DNA of 64,000 nucleotides from Prorocentrum cordatum (GCA_963575745.1 CAUYUJ010016492.1:51693-115692); one strand, 5' to 3'; counted from the stretch's first letter, positions 41,206 to 52,529 are shown. The notes: generated by a model not told the origin, from the letters alone. Made by a program: numbers and translations.

Positions 41206-42085
41206 AGTTCGGTCTCGTGATGCCCCTCGAGGCGCCGGCCTGGCTGAAGCGAGCACCCGCATCGGGCGACGGAGAGAACAAGTCAAAGAAACTCAAGTCC
41301 GAGGTTGCAGCAGCCGCGAAGAAGGGGGAGACGCCGCCTTCAGAGAGTTGCTGATGATCCTCACGCGCCTCGTGCTGACGAACTCGAGGGAGCCCACGGA
41401 ACTTACCAGCACAGTGTACATGACGCACGAGATAGACGTACCAGGGGGAGAAGACGGACTTCACAAGCTGCTGGAAGACGCTGGCAAAGCATACAACGAA
41501 GAGTCAAGGGCCCAAAAACAGCAGAAAGACGACGGCGAGAATCCAGACTACGAGTCGAGGGCCCCCGCACGTACACATCTTCGTGGCTTTCGTGATGTGG
41601 ATCGCGGGCCAGGACTGGGAGGAGAAGGGCGCGATCGAGGAGTTCTACCACAAGATCGTCCAGCCGTCGAGCCCTCAGAAGCTGGCCGAGCTGATCCCGT
41701 ATTTCACAAGTGGAGGAGGAGAAAGGGCCCGGCGGGCCCAGTGGGCCAAGGCCGCCTGGTGGCCTGCTTCGACCGCGCGACGGCGGAGGTGTGCACCTTC
41801 GAGCGGCTGTGCGTGCAGATCCTCACGCAGAGGATGAAGGCGGTGAGGAAGGCAGGCTCCGCGCCGCGGGATCCGATCGAGCGGGAAGGCTCGCCTCCTC
41901 GCCGCGACGACGTCGTGAGGATGAGTGGGACACCTCCGAGGCAAGTTTTTTTGGGGAGAGGGATGGGGTGGGGGGGGAGGCCTGCTGCTGCCGCTGCGGG
42001 GGGGAGGGGTAGAGTGAATGTTGGCTCGACGCATGGTGGACGGGGTGTGGGGAATCTCCCCCCCTATGTTGGCATCAAGTTCTAG
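41117..42085 (+). pseudogene. LINE distal C-terminal domain (unnamed), frameshifted
   Basis: Segments in alternating frames continue the protein: ALRIHLLGHLPHPV (a third finger-like His region after VLCKTTAENP), GDGENKSKKLKSEVAAAAKK, RELLMILTRLVLTNSREPTE, LHKLLEDAGKAYNEESRAQK, HIFVAFVMWIAGQDWEEKGA, KLAELIPYF and then CTFERLCVQILTQRMKAVRK with GSAPRDPIEREG. The helical pattern and the closing AP-x-G/D-x-IER motif resemble a domain I recall at the end of many dinoflagellate LINE proteins. Its function is unknown to me. At least three frame changes occur. Confidence 0.5.
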
Positions 42086-42808
42086 ACTTCAGGAGTTGAT
42101 GAATTCGGGACGTCTGCCTGAGATTTGTTTGTTAAGGTTTCAGAGCTCTGAGGGGAGTAGCGACGGGTGGGAGCGAGAGGCGCCCACCGTCATCTTGCAA
42201 AGGAGTGAGAGAGTTCGGGGTCGGGGAAGAGCCCGTGGCCCTGGTCCCTCGGAGGGCCCCTGATGTTCCCCTGGGGTGCCCTTGTTGGGGGCAGTGCGGC
42301 CTCGAGCCGAGAGCGCTGGCTTGTAGCAGTGCATCTGGTCTAATTCGGACCCCTCAGAGTTCCCGAATGGTCGGCAGCAGACGTCCCGTTTGGCGGCTGT
42401 GATGCTCAGAACTCCATGAGCTTGATCCTGATCCTGATCCTCCCTCTTCCGTCCTGTCCTCTCTGCCTCCTCAGACCTCGTGCGTCAGGACTTACTTCGT
42501 TCGCCGAGCGCGTTCCACTACTCGCAAAGTGCCCACTCGCAAACGTCCGACAAACACCTGTCTGACTTGATGCAATCTATCGCAGATCCCCCGCAGGGGG
42601 ATCCAGGCCATTTGCGAGCAGCTACTCTGCGAGCAGTTCAGCGCGCTCGTCGATTCGTGGGCGCACGCCCCAAAATCTCGACGCCCTCCCTGGGCTGGCC
42701 TCCGCCCCGTGCCCCGTGCCGATCCCTGCCGGCCCCGACGTCCGAGAGACAGGCCCGCCGAGGCCCGCCCGGCGTGGAAAAAAGCGGGTGGGCGGCTGGC
42801 TGTACCGT
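42086..42808. other. No recognisable gene
   Basis: Mixed sequence after the LINE. Short ORFs without motif. Confidence 0.35.
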
Positions 42809-42960
42809 CCACGCGCCCAGTGGGGACGCGCGCCTTCCTCCTCCTCCTCCTCCTCCTCCCTCCTCCTCCTCCTCCTCCTCTCCTCCTCCTCCTCCTCCTC
42901 CTCCTCCTCCTCCTCCTCCTCCTCCTCCTCCTCCTCCCACGCGCCCAGTGGGGACGCGCG
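42809..42960. repeat. (CTC)n microsatellite flanked by a 24-bp direct repeat
   Basis: A CTC array (42834-42936) lies between two identical copies of CCACGCGCCCAGTGGGGACG plus CGCG (42809-42832 and 42937-42960). The extra CTTCCTC shared after each copy shows that the duplication includes the first part of the array. Confidence 0.85.
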
Positions 42961-43029
42961 GCTTCCTCTGGGGTTGTGGACGCCATGGCAATAGACGCTC
43001 TCACAATCCTGTCATTGAACTGAAGGTGT

Positions 43030-43112
43030 GTTAAACATGTGTAAAACATGTTCTGAACATGTTTCAAACATGTTTTTTACATATTCAGAACATGTTTGAA
43101 GCATCTTCTAGA
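43030..43112. repeat. Cluster of AACATGTT palindromes
   Basis: AACATGT or a close variant recurs about six times in 80 bp; TTCTGAACATGTTTCAAAC and TTCAGAACATGTTTGAAGC are near copies. Confidence 0.65.
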
Positions 43113-43346
43113 CATCTGGAAATGATTTGGCAGCATGCGCCCTCTCCATTCATCGACTCCCAGAAATCTAGGGTGCCCATTGCGTCCCTGCCTCCGCGGC
43201 CCGTCCTCTGCCGTTCTTTTTCCCTGGGCTCTGGCCGCCCGCCGCCCAGCAAACCCCAGCTGCGGCCTCCAAGGGGCCCTGCGTCCTTACCACCCGTCCT
43301 TACTACACGTTTTGACTTCGAGGCCTCCTAGGTGTGGTCGGGGAGA

Positions 43347-43527
43347 ACTCCAGATTTCGTAATAAAAGGGAGGGGGTCTGGACCCTCCAAGACAAGCCAT
43401 TTCAGACCTCCCCCGTGGGAGAACCCTCCAGAACATCGTCCCCAGACCCCCCAGGCCCTCCAAGATAGCCTGGAAGAGACCCCCCCCCGAAATGAGACCT
43501 CCCTCCCTTTATTACGAAATCTGGAGT
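43347..43527. mobile_element. TIR element with about 27-bp inverted repeats
   Basis: ACTCCAGATTTCGTAATAAA with its AGGGAGGG extension (43347-43374) is repeated inverted at 43501-43527 with one A missing. The interior of about 125 bp is non-coding. AGA on both sides (43344-43346, 43528-43530) would be a 3-bp target-site duplication, which is too short to be sure of. Confidence 0.7.
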
Positions 43528-43734
43528 AGATGGAGTCGGAGGATCGCGCCGCATCGCCGATGCATCGACGATGCATCGCCGATGCATCGATGATGCATCG
43601 TCGATGCATCGGCGACGTCGGCGACGCATTGGCGACGTCGGCGTGGAGAAAGGCGGACTCCGCATCGAGCCGCATCGTCGATACATTGGCGATGCGGCGC
43701 GATTCTCCGATCCCGTCTACTCCGACCCCATCTA
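43527..43734. repeat. Nested palindromic element with ATGCAT core
   Basis: The outer arms TAGATGGAGTCGGAG (43527-43541) and its inverted relative (43720-43734) are followed inward by ATCGCGCCGCATCGCC-type inverted arms (about 43543-43558 and 43688-43703). Inside, 43555-43614 is a 60-bp near-perfect palindrome made of five CGATGCATCG-like units. It abuts the TIR element on its left. Confidence 0.65.
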
Positions 43735-44324
43735 GGACATCTAGATGACTGCTTTTAGGCTGGAGGTTCGGGGATCGTATGACCTGGGTCAATCCAGACC
43801 AGGGTAAGTCAGGCCTGCAAGATCTTGAGCCCAAACCAGGGTCAACGCGAAGGATCCTGCAAGATCATGCAGGATCCTGCACCCAAGCCCAGGTCAATGC
43901 GACCCTGGCCCTGCAGGATCAAGCAAGATCGGGCGCTCTGGCTGACCCCCATTTGCATTGACCCCCGACTCAAGGCCCCCGATAGGTCAAGGTCCCTCCC
44001 TCCCTGGGGCAGCCTTCAGCTGGATCAGCAGCTCCGGGACGGCCCGCAGCAGCCTGCCCATCCGCAGCATCCTGCTCACGGGGCGAGGTCTTGGAGAGAG
44101 GATGCGGCGCACTCCCGCCCCAACCGGCACCCCCCTGCCTCCCCCCTCTCCTCGTTTTTCTCCTTCTCCTTCTCCTTCTCTTCCTCCTCCTCCTCCTCCT
44201 CCTCCCCCGCCTCCTTCTTTCCTCCTCCATTTCCTTCCCTCATAAACAACTTCTCCCTGTCGCACCCCGAGGTCAGTTTTTAGGGCGGGCCGGGCGTTTC
44301 GCCTGAGACTTCCTCATCGTATAT
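43735..44324. other. AGGATC/GATC repeats and pyrimidine tract, no gene
   Basis: AGGATCCTGCAAGATCATGC-type short repeats occur at 43790-43945. A CTT/CTC tract lies at 44157-44225. No ORF with recognisable content. Confidence 0.5.
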
Positions 44325-44855
44325 GAAAGCTGAAAACGTGGCAACACTTTCACAGATGGAGGGCGGATGGTTTTCAAAATAAGCCTCTCGCCGTAGCGCC
44401 GCACACATTCGTTCTAACAATTTGCAAGAGCTTCACGGAGTGAGGGCGGATGGTTTTCAAAATGTGGCTCTCGCCGTAGCGCCGCGCACATTCGTTTGAA
44501 AAATTGCAAGAACTTCGCGGATTGAGGTCGGGTCGTTTTCAAAATGTGGCTCTCGCCTTAGCGCCGCGCACATTTGTTTAAACAATTAAAAGAGTTTCAC
44601 TGATGGAAGGCGGGTCGTTTTCAATATGTCGCTCTCGTCTTAGCGCCGCGCACATTCGTTCTAACAATTTGCAAGAGCTTCACGGGGTGAGGGCGGGTGG
44701 TTTTCAAAATGTGGTTCTCGCCTTAGCGCCGGGCGCATCCGTTTAAACATTGCGAAAACTTCACGGGTTGAGGGCGGCTTCTTTTCAAAATGTGGATCTC
44801 GCCTTAGCGCCGCGCACATTCGTTTCAAACATGTGGACGGGTTTCACGGATGCAC
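44325..44855 (+). repeat. 82-bp tandem repeat, about six copies
   Basis: The anchor TTTTCAAAAT starts at 44371, 44454, 44536, 44618, 44701 and 44782, giving 81-83-bp periods. Each unit continues with GTGGCTCTCGCCTTAGCGCC and ACATTCGTTTAAAC, then GCAAGAGCTTCACGG..GAGGGCGG. Units are 80-90% alike by eye, a small satellite. Confidence 0.9.
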
Positions 44856-44984
44856 AGGATCAACGAACCAGAAGCTGTTTTTTGGGGAAGGATTCCGGAT
44901 TATGCGGGCGCAACAGATATGTTGATTCGCGGCGTCGATATCGGCATTTTTTTCCCTGGCGCGACTCCGGATCGTCAAGACGCC

Positions 44985-45030
44985 TCCTCCTCCTCCTCCG
45001 CCTCCTCCTCCTCCATTTCCCCCTCCATGT
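44985..45030. repeat. CTC microsatellite
   Basis: A CTC run of about 40 bp inside a CT-rich stretch that continues to 45120. Confidence 0.7.
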
Positions 45031-45124
45031 CCTTCTTCTTCTCATCCTCCTCCTTGTCCTGTACCGCATACCTAACTATCGTCTTCCACCTTGTCCTCCA
45101 CCTCCTCCACATTGTCCTTGGCTA

Positions 45125-45322
45125 AGCCTATGTACCGCATACCCAACTAGCCTGCGGCCCGTTGTTTCGGCCAGACCGACTCAACAAACAGGGCAGGAAC
45201 TATGGGATTACAGGCCGCGCGCTGTTAGGCGATATCAAGGGAATTCTGCTAGGACTGTGGGCGAAGGCTATGCATGGCATGCCCAACTAGCTCACGGTCC
45301 GTTGTTTCGGCCAGCCCGACTG
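45125..45322 (+). repeat. 58-bp direct repeat, 140 bp apart
   Basis: CCCAACTAGCCTGCGGCCCG with GTTGTTTCGGCCAGACCGAC at 45125-45182 recurs at 45265-45322 with about ten differences. The spacing of exactly 140 bp suggests two tandem units whose other halves have diverged. Confidence 0.75.
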
Positions 45323-46829
45323 GACATTACGGCCGAATTCTTGACATCCGCAGCGCCGCACTTGTTTGGGCTAAGTCGCGGCGTGCACCTCCACTCCATT
45401 TGTCATGTTCGTCTCCAGGTGGGGACCTCGCCCGGCTCGTCTTCAGTCGAGGTTGCATCTTCGCGCCCGCAGGCGAGGAGGCTCGCAGCGCATGCTCGCC
45501 AGTGTCGGTGAAAAAAGCTTAGCGCAGCCTTTTCGCGCGCGCGGGCCGCCGACGACGCCCCCCTATCCATCTCCGACGTTGCCTGCTGCCCACAGATTTC
45601 CCTCCCGAGAACTTGGCCCCGTTCGAAGCCCCGTCGATTTCGTCGCCCCCTCGAAGGCGATACTCTGTCCCCAACTGCCGCCGTTGATCGTGAGGGCATG
45701 CGAACCTTCCTCCACCCCACCGCCGCGGACTCGGCATCTCCGGACGAGCGCGGATGCGCATGGGCGGGGGCTGACCAGCCGCAACTGCAGGCCCTGACCG
45801 CACTTGGCCCACAAACATGCACCAGACCCAAGGGGGGAAATGACGCGCGGGTGGCGATCTTCGGCATCGGATTGGGGCGAGCGCGCAACTGCTGCAGGCG
45901 CGCCTGTAGCGCTACCCGCGCTACTCGTCTGAACTGCCAGGCCAAGGGGAGGAATGAGAAGAGGGCCCTGACTGCGTCGGCCCCAAGGGGCACATCCCCG
46001 GGAAACGGGCCAGCAAAAAACAGGGGGCAGCGCCCTGGGCTGGGGGTCTCATCTGCTCGGCTAGACGCAAGCCGGCCCTGCGCGACGTCGAAACCATTGG
46101 CGAGGTTAGATCGGCGGGGAAGAAAGCCAGCGCAGATGTCACGATGCCCCGGCCGCTGCCGGCCCCTCCAACCCCCCCCACCCTCCTCGCGAGGGGGGGG
46201 GGGAGGGGGGCCTGGCGAATGTAGGTCCACTCTCGAGCGGACGTCGCCAGCAGCAGCGGGCGCAGGCTCAGGCGCCGCGGCAGCTGCTGGGGCAGCCGCC
46301 TGCGGCTCAGATGGCGCAGCACTCGCCCTCCCGACTCAGCAGCTTCGGGCCCTTCACGTGGCGCAGCTTGTCCCCCATTCTCCTCCCGACGTTTCCGAAC
46401 GAGGCGAGCTCGGCGTGCTTTGCGAGCTTGTTTCGCCTCTTGAGCTGCAACTGTCGCCTGCTCACACAGCGACGTGGGCATGTCCTGTGCACATGTCTGC
46501 AAAAAGGTTTCCCGCGGTTCGCCAGCTCCTGCCAGTCGACTCCGAAACCTCGAACCCTGCGCGCTCAAAGTCATCGCATCGAAGACGTCGATCTTGATTA
46601 GGCTCGCAATGCCAGGTTAACCTTCAAGGATGTCAGCCATCTTGACTGCTGGCCTCGCAACTTCCTAGGATCATTGGAGCCCCTGCGCCTCCTCTTTCAC
46701 TGGTATTGCGAAGCTTGTCCACGGCAGCTTTGTCGTCAACACCCGCCCAGTTAAGCAGCTACCGTGGCTCATTGACTCTTTCGTCCAGCTCGGCACTTGA
46801 CGAAGCGCGCAAGCTGAGACTCGAGCTGC
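45323..46829. other. No assigned gene; GC-rich ORFs on both strands
   Basis: Frames of 275 and 217 codons on the minus strand and 299 on the plus strand overlap. A minus-strand fragment near 46450-46350 (ATVAAQEAKQARKARRARLV) is basic and helical and could continue the ORF1-like remnant upstream. A C-tract/G-tract hairpin lies at about 46170-46207. Confidence 0.3.
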
Positions 46830-47338
46830 TTACCCGTGCTTTCTGGCAACAACGTCGTGTTTCTGCACCTGCTGCTGCTGCGCATTGATCTCGACAAGGC
46901 TGTTGGCGGCCTCCATGTGATGCGTGATGTCAATACTTTCCGCGAACCTGTTCCCCCGCCTTGAAAGAGCTGGGGTATGCTTAGCCTCGACAGTGCTGAG
47001 ATCTGGGGTTGGTCTTGCGGGGGGCGCCGGGGCACTCCCTGCAGCCACAGAACTCGATTGAGAAGCGCCTGGAAACCCTCCACCTTGATCATACAAGCTG
47101 TGACGATACCAGTTTGGCCACTTGCACACGTTACCTGCGCACTTGCCTTTGCCTCCGAAGTTCTCGCCCTTGCCTCCGAACTTGACGCCCTCGCCGCCGC
47201 CCTTGCCGTTGCCTCCGTTCCCGAGCCGGAAAATGTCCAGGGGGCCAGAGCGCGATGACCATCGACGTGCAGCAGGAGCGAGAGCCAGAGCGCCAGCAGA
47301 CATGCGGCAGCATTTCGTGACCCAACCCCCATCTTCAT
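46830..47338 (-). pseudogene. Gly/Lys-rich zinc-motif fragment, possibly a LINE ORF1
   Basis: One minus-strand frame reads FRLGNGGNGKGGGEGVKFGG, KGENFGGKGKCAGNVCKWPN, then DLSTVEAKHTPALSRRGNRF and EAANSLVEINAQQQQVQKHD. A Gly/Lys-rich stretch leading into a CxxxxCKW motif is common in ORF1 proteins of dinoflagellate LINEs, but only two of the expected Cys/His ligands are clear. A second frame starting at 47338 has a signal-peptide-like N-terminus (ACLLALWLSLLLHVDG). The two may be one broken gene or chance. Confidence 0.35.
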
Positions 47339-47359
47339 CCGTTCGTGTAAGCATCATAC

Positions 47360-47465
47360 ACATCACTATATATATATATATACAATCAATATGTATATAT
47401 ATGTGTATACATATACATACATACATACATACATACATACATACATACATACATACATACATACA
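47360..47465. repeat. TATATA and (TACA)n block
   Basis: A TA run (about 47365-47383), a TATGTA stretch, then a clean (ATAC)n run at about 47411-47464. Confidence 0.9.
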
Positions 47466-48059
47466 ACATCGGAACGCAATCTGGCCAACTGGCTGAATGG
47501 CTGGCCAGTCGCGCCTGTTGGCAGACGATGCTGTGTGTGCTCGGCCGCGGGGGGCGCGGAAATCCAAGGCTGATACGAGGAGGGCAGGAGCACGGGCCAC
47601 CCGACGAAGTGAAAGTGAACGAGGGCGTACCATACACGGAGCGTGATGTGAACACCTGGCGGGCGAACGTCAGGGAGACTGTGGAGACCGTAAGACCCCC
47701 CCCAACAATATACAAATCCTCGAGCAGTGCCTGCTGACTTGCGCCACATGGCTACGGAGCCGGATTTATCCCCTATCCTCCACCGCCTACTCCTCCCCCC
47801 TGCTCAGGGTACGCGCGGGCGGGCTGGCAAACCTAAGTTCAACTGGTGAATTATCGTCACAGGCATTTCCTCCCACGCGCCTCCTCACCGCGCGTCGTCC
47901 GAACGTTCCGCCCAGGAGAAGGGAAAGCAAAGCCCACCACCGTGCTGTGTGCAAGTTGAGGCCTGGAAGAATGCCAACGTCTGCCTGGCAGGCTCCCTTT
48001 CACTTCTAAGAGGGCCATCCTCCTGCTTGCAGACTGCTGCGTACACCGCCCCTATTTTC
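47466..48059. other. No recognisable gene
   Basis: Short ORFs on both strands without motifs. Confidence 0.35.
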
Positions 48060-48300
48060 CGAGGCCACATCCCTCGTGCCCGCTCGAGGGTGGTGCACGT
48101 CCAGCACGACAGCAACTGCCTAACCCCCCACTTCGCGCGTGCCCGCTCGAGGATGGTGCATTTCCCGACTGGCAACTGATGCCTGAACCTTCTCTCCATG
48201 CGCGCCCGCGCGAGGATTGCGCACTGCCCGCATAGCTGCTAACTCCTAGACTCCTCATCCCACGCGCACCCGCTCTAGGATCGTGCACTTCCCGCATTCC
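48060..48300 (+). repeat. 63-bp tandem repeat, four degenerate copies
   Basis: CGTGCCCGCTCGAGGRTGGT-type sequence occurs at 48075, 48138, 48201 and 48265, that is every 63-64 bp, each time followed by GCA..TTCCCG and a GCAACT- or CTAACT-like stretch. Confidence 0.75.
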
Positions 48301-48795
48301 CAAGCCTACAAGACGGCCCAACATGCATCCAAAACGGCCCAAACGTGCCATAAGAGGTACCAAACAGGGTCTGAAGACTTGATCCCCTTAGATTGTTTAG
48401 TGAGTTTCGAATTCTCGCTGTTTCGGTCTGCCGTCAGCTCAAGACTGCCGAAGAAGCTTTCACAATGGCCCCAAGACAATCCAAGAGGCCCCAAAGATGG
48501 CCCAAAAAGACTCCACGATGGCCCAGGAGTCATCCCAGAGACGGCCCCGAAAACGCCCAAGACAGCCTCCCGTGGAACCCAAGACGGCCTGAAATGCCCT
48601 TCGACGGCCCAAGACGGCGCCAAAACTGACCCACCCACGGCCCGCAGACACCCGCTGTGCGGCCAAGAGGGCCCCAAGACGGCCCAAGAGAGCCCCTAGA
48701 CGGCGTAGGAGGGCACCAAGACGGCCCAAGAGGGCCCCAAAGGACCCCCAAGACTGCCTCACATGAGGCAAAGACATCCTCAAGACGGCCCAAAC
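48301..48795 (+). repeat. Dispersed CCCCAAGA minisatellite, array 4
   Basis: Units like GACGGCCCAAGAGGGCCCC. The non-repeat core GTTTCGAATTCTCGCTGTTT at about 48404-48433 is shared with arrays at 60.2 and 28.3 kb. Confidence 0.75.
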
Positions 48796-48886
48796 GAGCT
48801 CCAGGAGAGCTCCTCAAACAGTGAAGACGACAGGTGTCACATATGACGGCCGTCCTCTTCCTCCTCCTGCTCTTCGTCATGCTCCC

Positions 48887-48887
<1 letters not shown>

Positions 48888-48972
<85 letters not shown>

Positions 48973-49417
48973 GCATCATCATCAGCATCATCATCATCAT
49001 CATCAGCATCAGCATCAGCATCAGCATCATCATCATCATCAGCAGCAGCAGCAACAGCATCATCATCAGCATCATAATCAACAACATCAGTATCATGATC
49101 AGCATCATCATCACCAGCAGCATCACCATCATCATCATCATCATCATCATCACCACCATCATCATAATCAACGCCATCGTCATCGTCGTCGTCATCGCCG
49201 GCTTCGCCATCACCAGTGTCATCATCAATCGTATCATCACCATCAGCAGCAGCATCAACATCACTAGCAGCATCATTATCATCATCCTTATCATCATCGT
49301 CATTATCGTCATCGTTATCAGCACCACCATCATCATAATCGTCATCAGCATCATCATCGTCGTCATCAACATCATCATCATCATCATCATCAACATCACC
49401 ATCACCATCACCATCAC

Positions 49418-49478
<61 letters not shown>

Positions 49479-49538
49479 GCCGCCGTCGTCGTCGTCGTCG
49501 TCGTCGTCATCCTCATATCCCTCATCCTCCTCATCACG
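48888..49538 (+). repeat. (ATC)n array, 0.65 kb
   Basis: Plus-strand ATC orientation, with a pure run of about 85 bp at the start and another near 49415-49480, ending in (GTC)n at 49486-49510. Preceded by a short CTC stretch. Confidence 0.9.
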
Positions 49539-50290
49539 GCTCTGCAGAACTTGGGAACACGAGGTGTCACACGTGAAAGCCCCCCGTGCCCTCTCGAACA
49601 GTCCTCACCCAGAATGCTGGGCTGGCACGGTGGCGGGACTTGCTGCAGGCAGCTGGGTATAAGCTGAGGACAAAGCGATGGTGCTAAAGAGCGAAGAAAT
49701 TAATTCGAATTCAACAGTTACCAATAACTGGGCGGGTCAATAAGCTGTGCCAGCGAATAAGCAAGATAACGACCATGGGATGGAGGCTTCCAGACACATA
49801 TGAGGCTTTGTAGGAACCGAACTACAATGGCCCAGAAGGACCAAGAAATTTGGTGATAGCGCGCTTCTAGAACCTCGGACTCGCATCGCGTACAATCCCG
49901 AGCACACGAGCGCACCTTAAGCAAACGTGGCGTTTGCGGTCTTTCAGCCCAAACTGTTTCAAAGACCGAGCCGAGCGGCGAGAACTGCGACGCCAATACA
50001 CGATGCATTCCCCATGCCACGCGTGCTCCCGGGTGTGATTTCTCAAGCATCTGCAAGTGCGCATGCGTAGACGTCCTCCTTCCGTCCCTGATCCTCGTGT
50101 TCCTGCGTCCCCCTCTCCCTCCTATGCAGCTGCAACGCTCCTCCATCCCCGCGGCGGGACCCGAACTTACGCCCCGGCCCGGTCTCCTCGTCAGCCGCAT
50201 GAGTCGCGCTATTCTCAGAAGCGACTGCGCGCGGCGAAGGGAGGGGGCGGGGGCGGACGGACACGGCGGGAAGGGGCGAGAATGACGGAG
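49539..50290. other. No recognisable gene
   Basis: A minus-strand frame of 370 codons spans this and the purine region, but its composition shifts and no motif is visible. Confidence 0.35.
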
Positions 50291-50915
50291 AGGGCGCCTC
50301 GTTCTCCTCCTCCGGGTCCTGCTGCACCTCCTACGTCTCCTCACCCTTCCTCCTTCCTCTCCTTCGCCTCCTTCCCCTCCTTCCTCTCTCCGCTCCTCCC
50401 CTCCCCCCTCGGCGGAAGGGGAGAGCAGGAGCCGCAGCAGCAGCGGAAGAGGGTGAGGAAGGAGACGGGGGACGGGATCATGATGAGAAAGGCGGGAGAA
50501 GCGGCGAGAAGGGAGGAAGAAAGCGAAGAGGGGGGAGGGGCATGATGAAAGAGGGGGGGGGGGGAGGGGGGAGAGGGGGAAAGCGAACAGGAAGGGGGAT
50601 GATGAGAGAGGGGGAAGCGAAGAGGGAGGAATGATGAGAAAGGGTGATGAGAGAGGGTGGTGAGAGAGAGAGAGGACGATAAGGAAAAAGAAGGAAGAGC
50701 TGAGGGGGGGTAAGAGAGTATGCTGGAAAAGGGGAATGGAGGAGGAGGAGAAGCCGGAGAAGCAGGATGAACCAGGGAGGAGGAAGAAGGAAGGAGAAGG
50801 GAGGAGGGGGGCGTGGACAAAAAAAAACACAGGAAGAGATAGGAGGGCGGGTAAACAATAAAGAGAAACAAAAAAACGGACAGAGGAGAAACGGAAAGGA
50901 GAGGAACGAGATAAG
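50291..50915. repeat. Purine/pyrimidine-rich block (TCC then GGA/GAGA)
   Basis: TCC-rich (50300-50410) turning into GGA/GAGG-rich sequence (50410-50910). The two halves are of opposite strand bias, so they could form a loose hairpin. Confidence 0.6.
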
Positions 50916-51215
50916 ATTCAAGCCACCGCGGTATGTCTCAAATCACCGCTGTTCGCGCAGCTGTGCACGGAGCCGTGCTTCTTCTGGTGTCCCCGTCGCT
51001 GGCGAGCATGCTGAAGGAGGTCGACGCTGGCGCACCCACAGCATTCTTGTTACCGCAGGCTTGCGGCCTCCGACCCTGGACAACCTCGTGTCCTCTACGG
51101 CGTCGACACCAACGCTCCCGTCTCCATGGCTGTCGCATCCCGCGTGCTTGTCCGTGCGCGGAGGAGGAAGGATTCGGCGGCGAGGCCGGGTGGAAGTGAG
51201 AACGAGAGGGCCTCA
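50916..51215. other. No recognisable gene
   Basis: An 88-codon plus-strand ORF from 50933 has a hydrophobic N-terminal stretch (AAVHGAVLLLVSPSLASMLK) but no further motif. It may be chance. Confidence 0.3.
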
Positions 51216-51346
51216 TCAGAAGGTTCCGAAATCCCTTGGCCTTCCGGGAAGTGTCTAAGCCTTCTTTGATGACGCAGTCAACTTCTCAGAAGGCCGGGGG
51301 GGGGCTTCTGAGAAGCCACGCCGCCTTCTGAGAAGGCCTTCTCCTT
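51216..51346. repeat. CTTCTGAGAAG palindrome cluster
   Basis: CTTCTCAGAAG or CTTCTGAGAAG and half-sites recur about six times within 130 bp, separated by G-tracts. Confidence 0.65.
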
Positions 51347-52529
51347 CTCACTTCCAACCCTCGCTCGCCGCCGAATGACTGTCGTATCCCGCGCTCTTGT
51401 CCCTGTGCGGAGGAGGAAGGATACAGAAGCGAGGAAGAGGGCGGAGGAGTGGAGGGGCCGCGAGAACAGTGGAGGAAGAGTGAAGGAGAGCTGCACTAGA
51501 CGAGCACCGGGGAAAAGGGGTTAGGGAGGGAGGAGGACGGGCTAAGGTAGACTGCGCCTCAGTCAGAGAAGCAAGTCTCACACATTGCCAGTTCACACAA
51601 AAAACCGACGTGCCCTGCGCCATGGTCTACAAAACCATGTAGTGGCAGTTTGATGCACCACAGAAGAACGAACTGCAAACACCTGAACGCCACAGGGGGG
51701 GGGGGGGCACTTGCTATGACAGGGTACCCTGCAGAGTAATGCATGCCATAAAGCTGGAACATGTCACATATCACGCTTCAGCGCACATTGAAACATTCCT
51801 TGGATTCTTGCCCCTCCTTCCCTGCCTGCTTCGCCGCACCCTGCGTGGACTCCCTCTCGTGCTCCTCTACTAATCCTGAACCTGCCTTCGCACATGATCG
51901 CGCTCCTGTACCTGCCCGTGCGGCTGTTGCTCCTACGACACAAGTTCACAAGTCAACGTCTGCTACAAGATACGCCGAAGACGCCGACTACTACAACCAT
52001 GAACCCTAAACCAATACGGCAAGGAAAACGACAACTTGCCGTTTCAGAACAACGAAGACGACTATCACTTGGACATCGACGTCGAAGTCTACCGTTGCTC
52101 CTACCTCTCTTCTACATGGCGTATACAAATGCTTCTCCTCTGGAATTGAGTTCCATGTGTTTGCATATTCATACAGCTACGCATACCCACAACTACAAAT
52201 GTTTACAACCCCATATATATACAACTAACAAATAATAGTTTCTCGACCTCCGCGCATATATCAATGCAAAATGAGACCACTACATTACCTCTACATATTG
52301 GAGGCTTGGAGATGAGATCGCAGTGAGACGGAGAGCCCCCCACAGGAACATCGGTTTCGGTTTCGTGTTTGGGTCCTGCGTGCGGGCGAGGCGAAGCTGG
52401 GCGAGCGGGCGAGAGGAATGAATCCACCATTTCTAGTGCGAAACCGGGCTCAATGATTCCCCTTTCCCAAATGGCTGGCGGTGGCACGGGGGTGTCCCGC
52501 TGGTGTCCCTGTGTCCCGTGGTGTCCCGT
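51347..52529. other. No recognisable gene
   Basis: ORFs of 60-113 codons are present without motifs. A G12 run lies near 51695-51707. Confidence 0.35.

Larger units (their letters stand above)
37690..42085 (+). mobile_element. LINE (non-LTR retrotransposon), best preserved element
   Basis: A plus-strand element with endonuclease, linker, reverse transcriptase, a C2H2-like region and a further C-terminal domain, in that order. It is cut by one in-frame TAG, several frameshifts and a substituted catalytic box. Sequence before the endonuclease, where an ORF1 would be expected, is occupied by tandem repeats, so the copy is probably 5'-truncated. I see no poly(A) tail or clear target-site duplication at the 3' end. 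Codon use is less GC-biased than the surroundings up to about 40.3 kb. Confidence 0.75.

Noticed and set aside
47131-47338. A signal peptide and secreted protein at 47338 (minus strand)
   Set aside because: The hydrophobic N-terminus is in a different frame from the Gly/Lys and zinc-motif sequence that looks coding. No secreted-protein family is recognisable.
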